Shown here piece by piece: positions 33,865 to 45,598 of a DNA stretch of 64,000 nucleotides. Origin of the DNA: Physcomitrium patens. Its lineage: Eukaryota > Streptophyta > Bryopsida > Funariales > Funariaceae. Position numbers and translations under genes: made by a program. The stretch is from NCBI RefSeq assembly GCF_000002425.4, contig NC_037254.1, forward strand, positions 827,476-891,475. Direction: 5' to 3'. Within the stretch, counting starts at the first letter, position 1. Each line of letters begins with the position of its first letter. The notes beneath the pieces are model-generated. The model did not search any database. It was not told the DNA's origin and worked only from the letters and a program-made list of their open reading frames with translations.

Positions 33865-35340
33865 TTGATGAAATATTTTTGGCTTTCTATTATGGAAGGG
33901 AGGCAAGGAAGTAGTAGTAGGAATTGTACTCGAATATCTCTATTTCAACTTGATCCTACTACAATTCAAATGTTTCAAGCATTTGTACTTTTTATTCAAC
34001 AACATCAAGTAATGGAACGCAATGAAGTAATGGCTATTAAAGCCTTGCAATCTATTGTTGGTTTATTGGATCAATTTGATAGAAGAAATATTTTCAAGTA
34101 TCTTAAGTATTATTCTTCAAAGATGGAGCTCAATAAAGTGTCAGAGAAAGATATAATCCTAACATTTGAGCTTGGAGTTGTACTAGTGCTTTGTGAGTAT
34201 AGAATGGGGATTATTCAAACTCATGGAAAAAAATGGGAGGATTTTATCCTTCAGCTAAAAGAAGAGTATTCTTTGGAAGATGCAGAAATGGTGACAAGAA
34301 AATCATTTATGGAATGGATCAATAAATCCAACAAGGGGTTGATTACAATAGAGTTATTCTAAGAATTTGAAAGACAATTTTTTCAATTATCTCGAGTGAA
34401 AACGTTTACACTTAAAAATAATAAGGTGAAGTAATTTTTCAATCAGTTCGCAATAATTTACAAAGAGAGTTGGAATTACTATTGGAGGATAATACAGAGG
34501 ATAATGAACTTAATATTGATTAAAAAAAAGTCTCTGAAGTTATGGACATACTTGCTAAAAGAGAGTACCAGAGGGGTAAGGTGGTAGTAAGACAAGAGAC
34601 TAGATTTCTACCAACTACAATATCTCGTAGATAATTGCCAAAACCTGTTATATCAATAAGTACTATTTCAATTCCTATGTCTACAGTTGCACTACAGAAA
34701 GATGTAATTGATGAATTTATAAAAAGAATGAAAGACTTACAAATCAAACTAGTAAAGCTAGAAGAGAAAGAAGGATTACCTGAGAGTAAATCTGTATCAA
34801 AGCCAAGATATATACAAAGATGTATTTGGTGCGATAGTATGGAGTATCTTCAAAGGCAGTGTAGAGATTTTACTAATATTCTGCAATAAGAAGTAATTTT
34901 ATGGAAAGATGGAAAAATTACATTGTGAGATACAGGTGAGTTTCTCAAAACCAATTTTGGAAAAGGAGAGATGAAGAAGGTTTTGGAAGAGCATTTATCT
35001 CAATAGGCTATAGCATCAAGAGAGGTTATTACTTATGGCATTGACATTGTAAGGAAGAAGGAGGATGTTTTTGATAAGCATGTAAATACAAGGGATCTAT
35101 AGAATTATGCTATTATCAGCATGAATAAAAGAAAAATAACAAGGCAGGAATTACTTAATACAACCACAATAATTAAAAATGCCATAGGATGGAATGACCC
35201 TATAGATACTATGTCTGTACATGCTTATTTGGCAAAATCCGAATATGAAGCTTTAGTAGAGGTAAAAAGGGGAAGAAATGAGATAGAAGAAAATTTTGAA
35301 GAACCAATCAACAAGAGGAGATCCCAAAAGATGCAGAAAC
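33865..35340 (+). pseudogene. gag: gag of element F, frameshifted
   Basis: Homologous to E gag. 33865-34362 covers the Gln-rich and capsid-like region (LLDQFDRRNIFKYLKYY), ending at TAA where E has Arg. Reading resumes in another frame at 34635 with MKDLQIKLVKLEEK and the zinc knuckle CIWCDSMEYLQRQC, in which the His ligand is Tyr, then a TAA at 34887. The part at 35121-35340 holds NAIGWNDPIDTMSVHAYLAKSE, matching E. At least one frameshift and several stops. Confidence 0.82.
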
Positions 35341-35452
35341 AATACAAAATAAAGAAATATCTATATCACAAGCTAATAGACCATCCAAGGCTGAGCCATC
35401 CACATCACATCTTGAAAAAGCACCACTGCCAAAAGAGAAATGGGAAGAAAGG

Positions 35453-36283
35453 ATGGAAGTTGATAAAGACAAAGAAAAGAGTAAGCATGTTACTTATAAG
35501 CTACAATCAGATATTGAGGCAGCCATAGATTTGAAAGGAGTGTTAGAAGAAAGAATATTGAATACCAAAATTGAATTTACTCTACAAGAAATTTTAGGCA
35601 TTGTAAAGAGGGAATTTTATGAAGTCATCATTGAGACCATTAAACAAAAGAGGTAGTTGACAGGAGAATCTGCTGTATCTAATGCTTTGAATACAATCTT
35701 GACTGAAAAAGAAAAATATGAATTGGTAAAATGTTGTATCAATAAAAAGGTATAATTTGATTTAGATGAATACAAAGATGATGATAATGACCTTGGACAC
35801 TACACTAAGGGACATTGGGCCAGAGCCACCACAAAGACTTTAATAAAAATGGAAGACTTGGTAGAACCAGTAATTGCTCTGATTGACCATGGATGTGAAA
35901 TTAATATTATATCAAAAGAATTCTACAAATATGAAAAGTGGTGCATTGATATTAACCATGGTTGGATGATTTGGGCAACAAATAATACATGAAGAGATCT
36001 TTATGGTGCTTACTCCATTGTAGAGGTAAAAATTGGAGATGTGACCATAGAACAAATTTATTTTGTTCAAGACACTACTTCATACCTAGTGATTCTTGGT
36101 CAACCATATATTACAATTGTGAGGATGGAGAACAAGGTTTTGGATGATGGATCAGCATGTGCCCATATTAAAAGTCAAGATGGAAAAAGAGTAGTGCAAT
36201 TTCTAACAACACTTATAAACTATAAGCGCAATCAAGATTATCTACGGAGTGATTTATCACCAAGGATTATTAGAAAATTTTAA
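35453..36283 (+). pseudogene. Protease of element F
   Basis: Third reading frame of the F internal region. MEVDKDKEKSKHVTYKLQ matches the E linker, then ALIDHGCEINIIS (DHG at 35885-35893) and VQDTTSYLVILGQPYI. Interrupted by TAG near 35656 and further stops. The frame ends 36283 and no RT follows. Confidence 0.82.
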
Positions 36284-36516
36284 AAAATTTTACAGGATAT
36301 CACTATAGAGTGGAAATATAGTGGTACATCAAAGAAAATATTCTTGCATGGAAAGAATAATATCTTTCATATAGGTGTTGTAAAATTATCTAAGAATAAA
36401 TTTTTTGTATATACACCGCTTAATGGCTTACAAAAATGAGAGCAAAGAAGTATGCAAAAATCTGAAAAAGACCTAAAAAGAGTAGATGTGCTTGATAAAG
36501 ATGCTTAAATAGCAAG

Positions 36517-36547
<31 letters not shown>

Positions 36548-36776
36548 AAACATATTTGAAAGATTTTGGAAGAAATAAGCTAGAAATATAAGGATAAAAT
36601 TAATATGTGGCATTAATTGAGGCAACAAGGAATTCGTGAAGATATTAGAGAAGACATATATTACTTAACAAATGAAGAAGTGGAAGACATGGATCAAAAA
36701 AAGACAATATTGGAAAGATGATATAACACCAATCCCAACTTTGGTTCTTTTTGGTGCATACCAAAGGATGCTTAGG
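36284..36776 (+). other. Residual internal DNA of F with TA microsatellite
   Basis: Non-coding remainder where E has more than 3 kb of RT to integrase. Contains (TA)n at 36517-36545. The join that removed pol lies somewhere here. Confidence 0.65.
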
Positions 36777-36791
36777 TTTAGAGGGGGTGGA
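36777..36791 (+). other. Polypurine tract of element F
   Basis: TTTAGAGGGGGTGGA immediately before TGTCGTGTTG of the 3' LTR. Confidence 0.8.
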
Positions 36792-38118
36792 TGTCGTGTT
36801 GTGGTTTGGCTACTATATGAAAATATAATTATGTACTTAATATATAATTTATTTAAGTAACATGGTGAGAGCCATGTTAGTAGATTTAGTTAATTTTAGA
36901 ATATAATTTGATTATTACCTTGACAAGAGGTTGTTTAAAAAGATTACTATAGAATTTGTATAACATTAATTTCTTTTGATAGTGGCTTTTAAGATTGGTT
37001 TTGATTGATAGTAACTTCTAAATATTAAGAGCCACCTCTGTTAGATATTGGTGACCTTTGAAAACTTAGTTTGGTTCTTTTATTTGATGTTTAGAGCATA
37101 AATTATGTAAATCTTATAAGAAAAAGGATTGAAGAAGGATTTTGGTAGCAAAGGGAGTAATTAGGGCACCAATATAAATGAATGGAGATGGATGATGAAA
37201 ATCTCCATTCCTATTGGTCAAAAATCATGACCAATGGACTTTGAGGAGGCTACTCGAGGCCATATTAGAAATTAGGGTTAGTTTTTTGGGACATTCGAGC
37301 TTTGAAGGATAGGGTCAGCAATTTTAGATTTCTAGCTATGGTTTTGGTGCAAATTTTGTATGATTTGGAGTTTATATGAAGGAGATATAAGCACTCAAAG
37401 TTAAGGTGTTGATTTGGGAGCTACTGTCACTCTTTCTGGCATAATGCACGAGTACGGATGGCAATTGAGGATCGGCAACTGCGATTGGAGAGAGTACTTT
37501 TGCAACTACATTTTTTACATATTGCTTACTAGATTCCAAGTTGAAATAAAGGAGTTATTGAATTTTGAAGTCAGCACATGCAATCAAAGGGTAGTAAGTG
37601 ACCTGATTTACTAGTGGTTGTGTCTTGAGCTATATCTTAAGCAATTTGAAAAGGATTTTGCTCAAAATTTCAAGAAATGTGTAATATCATGTTAGTAAAC
37701 TTTTTATATAAGTTTTATGATATTTGAGTATTGGATTCTTGAGATATTAAGAAAATAGTGCTTAGGTGCTTGTAAATTAGGGTTTAGAGCGTCTAGTAGG
37801 ATTTCTTAGATGTTAGAAGATTGGGAGTGAATTTACAATTGATTTTTTTTTGTGATAAAAGTTAAGGATGAATTTTACGTATCTTGTAAACTTAAGACAA
37901 ATTAAATAGTCAAATCAAGAGATATGAATTTCTAAAGTTCAAAAAAAAAAAATCCTTTGAATAAAAATATGTTTTGAAGGGATTTTGTTATATTTTGAGT
38001 TTTATGCAAAATAAAGGAGTTTTGGAAGCTAAGACAAGATTCATATAAAGGTTTAAGATAAACTCTCTATAGCTAGATATCCAATGTATTCTCAGATAGC
38101 AAATCACGTCATGCAATA
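36792..38118 (+). repeat. 3' LTR of element F
   Basis: 1327 bp, starts TGTCGTGTTG. The end (catgcaata) is decayed compared with catacgaca of the 5' LTR, so the last bases are placed by alignment. Confidence 0.85.
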
Positions 38119-38402
38119 ACATACTTGGAAAATACATTGTCGTAGAGAGAGAGAGTTTGCCTTGAGAAAATACTAGGCTTCTTAGTGCTATTGATTGCTT
38201 TACTATATTGTAATTCTAGAACATTCATAACACTCTATAAAACATAAATCCTTTTTGAATTCACTTGCTCTCATATCGAGAAATCCCTTTCTTTTAGAAT
38301 TTGTAAAAAAAAAAACAAAACAAAATACAAGAGAATCAAAACTCCCTTGAAGAGTCCTTATATCTCTCTCCTAAGATGGTTGCCTCTCTTTTTCCAGATT
38401 TT

Positions 38403-38553
38403 CTAATCCTAAAACCTACCTCTTAATCCTAAATCCTAAACTCTATTTTCAAACTCTAAATCCTAAATCCTAAATTCTACTTCCAAACCCTAAATCTTAA
38501 ATCCTACTCCCAAACTTTAAACTCTAAATCCTACTGCCAAATCCTAAACCTTA
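38403..38553. repeat. Telomere-like degenerate TCCTAAA repeats inside an LTR
   Basis: Repeated aatcctaaa, aaccctaaa and aactctaaa units, seven-base spaced in runs and separated by ctact or cttcca spacers. The sister LTR has the same at about 45398-45513. It resembles plant telomere CCCTAAA but is LTR sequence. Confidence 0.75.
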
Positions 38554-38556
38554 ATT

Positions 38557-38559
<3 letters not shown>

Positions 38560-38604
<45 letters not shown>
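38560..38604. repeat. (AT)n microsatellite
   Basis: 45 bases of alternating A and T. Others of the same type are at 21932-21952, 36517-36545, 45569-45594, 52807-52832 and 55711-55752. Confidence 0.95.
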
Positions 38605-38614
<10 letters not shown>

Positions 38615-39539
38615 TTTTTGAATATGTATATGTCTTGAAAGAAAAAAAATAAAAAAAATATAGGATTAAGGATTCCAAAGAATTGATGCCATTGCACTTT
38701 AAGGTACTACCAACTTGTAGCTTCTTCTTTTTTAGAGGAAGCTATATACCAATCTATCAGGAAGATGAATATATAAAAGGTATAAGTATCACACATCATG
38801 CTATTATTAAAGGAGATTCTTCACTCTTGTCCATAGGTGACAAGTGTCCTTGTCACCCAACATAATCCCCTAATAGAAGCATTGTGGGATCAACCCTCTA
38901 GATATCTTCAATAAATTAATTGAGGATTTTTGGAGAACATTCTTCTCCCATCTCCCTTCTATGTGCCACCACGGGGATTCGATCTTATGACCTCCTAGGT
39001 ACCACCTAAACATCCTATCATGCATCCATCTCCACAAGCCCAAGTCACAACTTTATATCCATAGCTTCAATTCTTTTCCCTATAAGCTTGTTGCCCTACC
39101 TCTTCTTCTTCTTTAAATCTCTATTTTTCACAAACCATAATTTATTTTTCTATTAAAATTTATAAACCTATTTATAGACCTATTAAAATTATATCCTCAA
39201 ATTTTTACATTAAATAGATATTTTAAAATTTTAATTATCCTAAATCCTAATCTCTCCTTATATAAACTTATTTTTTAATTTTTATCAACTATAATACTTA
39301 TTTCTAATAGAATTCACTCATTTATATATATTTTTTTATTAATATTTATTCTAATCTAATACTTAATTAAATAATTAATTCTTATTTCTAATCATTTTTC
39401 TATATATTTTATTAAATAAGAAAACATAAGTTAAAAATTAATAGATTTAATAATTCTTATCTAATTTTTATATATTGTGCTCAAACATGATACGACATCC
39501 ACACCCCTTCCAATCTTGCACATCCTCTGGAATGTGCTA

Positions 39540-42500
39540 TTAATCCTCTTCACTTCCTTCAAACTTTGTTAAGATTGCCTTGAATTCTTCATCTTCTTGA
39601 TCTCCCTCTTTTTGCTGTTGTATAGAGCCAATAATATCTTTTTTGTTGATTCTTGTATTTCTTTGCTTAAAGACCTTCACTCTCTTGCCTGCCATTGGAT
39701 TTTTGATAATTATTCCATCTAATTCACGTAAAGAATAAGTGAATTAGATGGAATAATTATCATGGACTATAGTTATCACATAAGGTCTAAAGAATAAGTA
39801 ACTATAGTTACCACATAAGGTCTAAACTACTTCTTTTCAAACTTCTTGGCTGTGCTATGTTGATGGATCAAGTTACTATCATAAATTAAAATCCAATTTC
39901 CAACTTCTATGGATTTAGGACTTAATCAATGTGTCTTATTAAATCTTTCTTTATTTTTTAATCGAGCTGCTTTTAACTTCTCTATTGTTGCTTCTAAATC
40001 TTCTAGTAACCTCCTTAATTATTAAATTCACAGTTCCAATAGGATTTTTCTATCAATTCTATTTTTTGAAGATAAAAAAATCCATGTAGGATAAGATTCT
40101 TGAGCTAATATAATTGATTTTTGTCCTAGCATCAATTCAATGGGCATGTAACTTGTTACTGTACTATGAGTAGTCGTATCAGCCTATAATACAAATAAAA
40201 GTAATTTTGGCCATTGCATTGACTTACTTTTATAAGCTTTCACTGATGCGTTAATGATAGGAAGATGACCTCTTTCACTTTTATTATTTGCTTCCGGATT
40301 ATAAGAAGTAGTTAATTTCAATTGAACTCCATATCTTTTAAAGAATTTTCTTACTTCTATTGCATCTAATTCTCCTCTATCTGCTTTCATCCTTCTAATG
40401 CTCATGTATTGGCTAAAAATGTCTTCCAATATAAATTGGCATACTCTTTCTATAGACTTGGTTCTTAAAGTCCTTTTTTTAACAAAATCTAATAATTCTT
40501 CTTTTGCTAAAATCAAATATTTCATGCTCCAAAGTCTAAATGGCATAGCTACTAAATCAATCACCCATTGAAAATGAATAGAAGGTAGATAAGTAGGTCG
40601 AAGTCCATCCCTATATTTAATCTTGGATTGTATTTGGTAATCTATACAAGAGCCCACAAAGTCTTCTACATCTTTGAATAGTCCTTTCCACCAATACATC
40701 TCCTTAATTTTGATATAAGTTGTCCAAATTCCTCTATGACCAGTCCAAAGTATGTCATGAAATTCCTCTAGAACCTTGTTTTTAGTCATTGGATCTCCTA
40801 CCATCCGTAATGGAAATATATCACCTCTCTTTAGTCTCTTCTACAAAAATCCATCTTTGAGAAGATAGTCATATCATTGATATCAAATATCCTTAAAAAA
40901 CTTATTCAACCAACCTTCTTGCTTCTTTATTGTACTTAAATAAATTCCAATATTTTTAAGCCTCCCTTCATATAGATCTTATTTGAAGACTTCAATCTTT
41001 TCATTGCAACTCACTTCTTTGATAGAAAATGAATATCCATAGGTCTTTTTATCTCCATCTTGTCCATCTTCATGAGCCATCATCTCTTCTTCACTAATAT
41101 ATCTAGCTTTAGATAACATATCTGCTACCAAATTATCTTTGCTAGTGATGTGCTTCAAAATCAGATTTAATATTTGAATATAAGCTATCCATCTTAACAT
41201 AGCAATATCCAAGGTAGAACAATTACTTATCATATAAAGTAAAGATAGAAAATTAATTTCTAAAACCACACTAGCTCTAATCAAGTAATTTCTCCCAACC
41301 TTTAAAATCGTAAGTGCTCCCCAAAGTTTACCTTTAACTTGTAGATATGCTCTTTTTCTATCCGTAAGAATTTTGGCTCTAAATCTTATAACAAATCTCT
41401 TCTCTTTTTGATCATTTTGCCCAATAGCCCATCCAATTGCTATTGGACTAGTATCCACTATTACTACTATCGACCTTCCACATTGATAATCCACTTATTT
41501 AAGAAGAGGTGGTGAAGTTAGAATCTTTTTCAAATTTTCCATAGCTTCTTCATATTCCTCCTTCCAAATATTTTTTTTACCTTTATTTAATAATTTGTAT
41601 AGTGGTTCTGAAATGTGGACAAAATGAGGCACCCAAATATGATAAAACATACATACACTCAAAAATCTTCTAATTTCAGTAATACTATTGCATGTTATTA
41701 TTTAGGATATAGCATTAATCTTATCCAAATTTGGTTTCCTACCATATTTTCCACACATATGCTCTACTACTAGAATTTCTATGACTCCAAAACTTGATTT
41801 TTCCAAAGATAATATCAAGTTTATTGATTGAAGCTTCTCCAATATTTGAGCCACATCTTCAATATGTTTCTTAATAAATATTCTACAACCATTTGCATCA
41901 ATAGTTTCATCTCTTTCTTCATACTTGCAACCTTTCATTGGTATATCATCTAAATATGGAATGGTCTTCTCTGGTACAAATTCTTTCAATATATGATTCA
42001 TTGTATTTTATATATGAGCCACTAACTTGGTTGCACCTTGAGGTAAGGTACACATCTTCATCAAATCCAATGGAGTTTTCATGATTGTAAGATCCCTACT
42101 TTCTTCCGCTAATTAGAATTGATGATATCATGAATATAAGTCTCCAATAGAATAGATAGCATGATCAGCAAATTATTTTACTACTTCATCTATAACCGGT
42201 CCTGATTCCATATTTCTAATAGTTATATTATTTGCTAGTTGCATATCTTGAATGAATCTCAATGCTTTTGATTTCTTACGCACTGTGAACCATCTATTTG
42301 AATAGGGAGCAATTGAAGGTTCCAGTATTCCCATCTTTACCTTTTCTTTCAATAATTCTATTAATTTAGGAAGTAAAGCTCTTAGAACTGGAATAGGCTT
42401 CAAATTCCATGGAACATGTGGCACAATGAAAATCACCATTGATACAATAATACTAGGATCCACACAACCTATCTCATTAGAAGTCAAGGCAAATGCTTTA

Positions 42501-42940
42501 CTATGTCTAATAAGCATTTTTTAAAACATCTTTCTTTCTGATATTGTTAAAAATTTACTCCCTCCAATCTTTAGTTTAGACAATGACTCTTTAGTGAATT
42601 GATGTCTAATCTTTTGCTTCTTCCTTAATCTTGACTCTTTAAGTACTTGCTTGATATGTTTCATTATATCAGGTGGTAATTGAGTAGCTACCAACTTAAC
42701 CTTCTTAGCCATAGTCTTATACTTTGTTTGAACTATAGCCTCATGTTTTAGCCCATAGCTAGCACCATCATCCATACTTTCTATTACCTCCTTCAATTCT
42801 TTATAAGCTTCTCTTGAATACAAATTTATCCATATTTCTTCTTCTTTGCTTCTTGTTATGCTTTCCAAAACTAGCATCAAATCATATTCTAAACCTACCT
42901 CTTTTATTATTCCATCTATAGCTTCTTCTTTTGAAATCAA
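39540..42940 (-). pseudogene. pol: RT-RNase H-integrase remnant of element G
   Basis: Best preserved pieces: 42173-42940 (linker and RT start, PHVPWNLKPIPV, RFIQDMQLANN), 41702-42001 (RT with IPYLDDIPMKG), 40979-41494 (RNase H, VDTSPIAIGW, KDNLVADMLSKA) and 40184-40804 (integrase). The integrase piece keeps the zinc region EEFHDILWTGH...GSCIDYQ that E lacks, and the core motifs IDLVAMP, KADRGELDA and YNPEANNKSERGH. Stops and frameshifts separate all pieces. Integrase C-terminus at 39540-40180 is rearranged, with a local hairpin duplication. Confidence 0.82.
39705..39761. repeat. Perfect 23-bp inverted repeat, 11-bp loop
   Basis: Arms 39705-39727 and 39739-39761 (GATAATTATTCCATCTAATTC... and its exact complement) around gtaaagaataa. 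Directly after, a 25-base stretch starting ctatagtta is repeated at 39767-39791 and 39802-39826. Element E has single copies of the corresponding sequence, so this is a local rearrangement. Confidence 0.9.
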
Positions 42941-43099
42941 ATCTATATTTTTAAAGTTTTTTTCTTATTTTTTCATCCTTCTTCTATATACTAAATTCAA
43001 ATCTTTAATTTTTCTAAAACTCATAAACCTACTTTCATTCAAATCTAAAAATATATTATTCAAAATATTTATACTAGGGTTGGCATAATTTTCGTCTGC

Positions 43100-43600
43100 A
43101 TCCTTATATCTCTTTTTTACAATGGTGGTCTCTAGAAATCCAAAAATCTATCTTTGGGTTCCAAAGGTACTTCCTTTAATTAATCTCAATACTTCTCGTA
43201 AATAGGCTTAATTATAAGGAATTGTATTGCCTTCTTTCCATCACAATTACGAATCCTAGCATAATGGGAACCATCATCTAAAACTCTAGTTTCCATTTTT
43301 GCAACAGTGATATAAGATTGATCAAGAATTACCGGATATATAGCTGAATTTTGTACAAAATTTTTTTACTCTACCTCTATATCTCCAATTCTTGTTTTTA
43401 TAGTTGAGCAAGCTCTATAAAGATCTCTTTATTGGTTATTTGCTGCTCTAATCATCCATCCATGATTCATGTCTATTGGCCACTTATCCTTTTTATACAC
43501 TTTCCTTGACATGATGTTAATTTCTGATCCATGATCAACCAATGCCAATATTAGATCATTTAAATTGCCAAGCTTCATTTGTATCTTCATGGTTGCTCTA
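43100..43600 (-). pseudogene. Protease remnant of element G
   Basis: ALVDHGSEINIMS at about 43500-43545 (DHG codons 43528-43536) and a decayed IGQSYI-like block near 43310. Several stops. Shows that the Asp-His-Gly motif predates the split of G from E and F. Confidence 0.75.
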
Positions 43601-43767
43601 GCCTAATAAGAATTTGAATAACTCACTCCATCTTCTTCTTGATCATTGTACTTAATATAATTTATAATTAGAGTTTTTTCTGCTTGATGTACTTCCATAA
43701 AGATATTATTATTGATCAAAGTCTAATTTTTTAAATTTTCTTCTCTCCTTACTTTTGGTATTGCAGA

Positions 43768-45235
43768 TTAGGCAAATACATGTCTTATCTCTCCTTCTTC
43801 ATCTTGAGTCATCCGAGTATCTAATGCTTCAATTATAATAGCCTCGACTGTTATTTGTTTCTTTTTTTTTATTACATCAATGATCAATTCATGGAAATCC
43901 TTTTTTGCTATACCAAGAGCTTCCCTCAAGGTAAACTCAATTTTGGCATCGAAAATTTTCTCTTCCAAAATAGTCTTGATGTTAGTAGATGTTTTAATAT
44001 CAGATTGAAGTTTGTAAGGACGATTTTTACCTTTGACCTTCTCTGATGCATCTTTTTTATTTTCTTTCCTCTTCACTAGTACTCTTTTTTTGTTTGGAAA
44101 TTCAATAGAATTTTCTTGTTGAATAGTTCTACTTTTCTTTTCTTCAATTGCAATACCATACAAACCAGCAATTTATTGATCTTCTCCTAAAACAGGTCTA
44201 ATGCTCAAAACATCAACCGGATCTTCCCACCCAGTCATTCTTCTAATAACATCAACTCCTCTTTTCATAGCATCTAATATAGAGGAATCTATAACCTTTA
44301 CTTCTTTTTATTCCACTTTAATAGAATAAGACTCTGTTCTTTTTTTAGATATAATACTACTCTTATTAATTTATTCTTCCACCAATTTCTTCATACCTCT
44401 TCTTCTAAAGTTGGTCCTAAGAGGTTCATCAGAGCTTGAAAGTCTTATGCTTCTTTCTTTGGAATAAACAATACTTTCTCTGATTGTTGCTTTATAATTA
44501 TCTCATTCACCCCGCTTGTAGCTTGGACTATCACACTACATACATCAAGCTCCTCTGGAACATTTAATGGACTAGGTTTTTGAGATCTTTTTAATTCTCT
44601 CATTTCCACCTTCAAATCTTTCATACCTTTGATTAATTCTTCCAATGCTTGATTATGAATAATATTACTCATCTTTTGAATTGATGAGGAAGTTTGGACA
44701 ATAAGCACTAGATCTACTTGTGCCAGATAATTCTAAGTCTTGAGTTTTTATTGCTTAGTCAAAAGTCCAATTTCTTCCTTCATCTTTCTCCAATCGTTAG
44801 TAAAGCCATTCTTGGATGCTTTATCTGCTAAATGAAAGAGTAATTTTTTTCCAAAGTCATCATCTTCCAAAAATAACTTAGTTTTTCTTATATCCAGTAA
44901 TTGCCTTTCACACCTTAGTAATAGACTGAATTTCTTCTCAAAATCCTTAATTAACTCACTTGGGCCCATTTGACATGCAAGCCTTTGTTCAATTTATTCT
45001 AAAAATGACCTCTTGATCATTCTTTTTGAATCTTCTTCAAAAAATTCATCTTTGAGTCGTTCTATAAATTTGTTCTAAGAAATGGAGTCTTTATGCAACT
45101 CTTTCACTCTTTCTCTAATCTTGGGAACAACAGCAAGATCAAAAGCAGAGATCATCTTTACCTCTAGAACTTGATGTACTTCTATCTCACATACGTAGAT
45201 CCCAAGGAATTTGGTGATGTTTCATCCTTCAAATC
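43768..45235 (-). pseudogene. gag: gag remnant of element G, N-terminus deleted
   Basis: Pieces at 43768-44163 (linker, NRPYKLQSDIKTSTNIK), 44445-44708 (coiled-coil-like, LIKGMKDLKVEMRELK), 44748-44969 (DFEKKFSLLLRCERQL) and 45000-45200 (FDLAVVPKIRERVKEL). The first 75 or so residues found in E and F are missing, because LTR sequence begins at 45236. Confidence 0.78.
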
Positions 45236-45567
45236 TTCTAATCTTTTTTGAATTCACTTGCTCTTATATGAAGAAGTTTCTTTCTTTAAAAATTTGTAAA
45301 ACAAAAATAAAACAAAATATAAGAGAACCAAAACTCCCTTGAAGAGTCCTTATATCTCTCTCTTAAGATGGTTGCCTTTTTTTCTCCAAAATTTCTAACC
45401 CTAAAATCTACCTCTCAATCCTAAATCCTAAATCCTACTTCGAAACCCTAAATCCTAAATCCTACTCTCAAACTTTAAACCCTAAACCTTACTCCCAAAT
45501 CCTAAAATCTTAATTCTTTTTCTATATATATATATTTATATTTTTTTTGAATATGTATATATTTTAA

Positions 45568-45598
<31 letters not shown>

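Larger units (their letters stand above)
32491..38118 (+). mobile_element. Family 2 element F, lacking all of pol
   Basis: Plus-strand element with LTRs 32491-33822 and 36792-38118 and only about 3 kb between them. gag and protease homologous to E are present, then the sequence runs within 500 bp to the polypurine tract, with no RT, RNase H or integrase. LTRs are very similar to each other (an identical 66-codon frame occurs at 33116 and 37414). I found no clean target duplication. F lies in the D chromodomain region next to a 1.1 kb deletion of D. Confidence 0.85.
38138..39497 (-). repeat. 3' LTR of element G
   Basis: 1360 bp, TGTCGTAGAG to ATACGACA. Includes telomere-like TCCTAAA repeats (38403-38553), then (AT)n at 38560-38604. 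Homologous to 45236-45765 plus 47080-47750. Confidence 0.85.

Noticed and set aside
38403-38553. Interstitial telomere or chromosome-end junction
   Set aside because: The same degenerate units occur at the matching place in the partner LTR, so they belong to the element.
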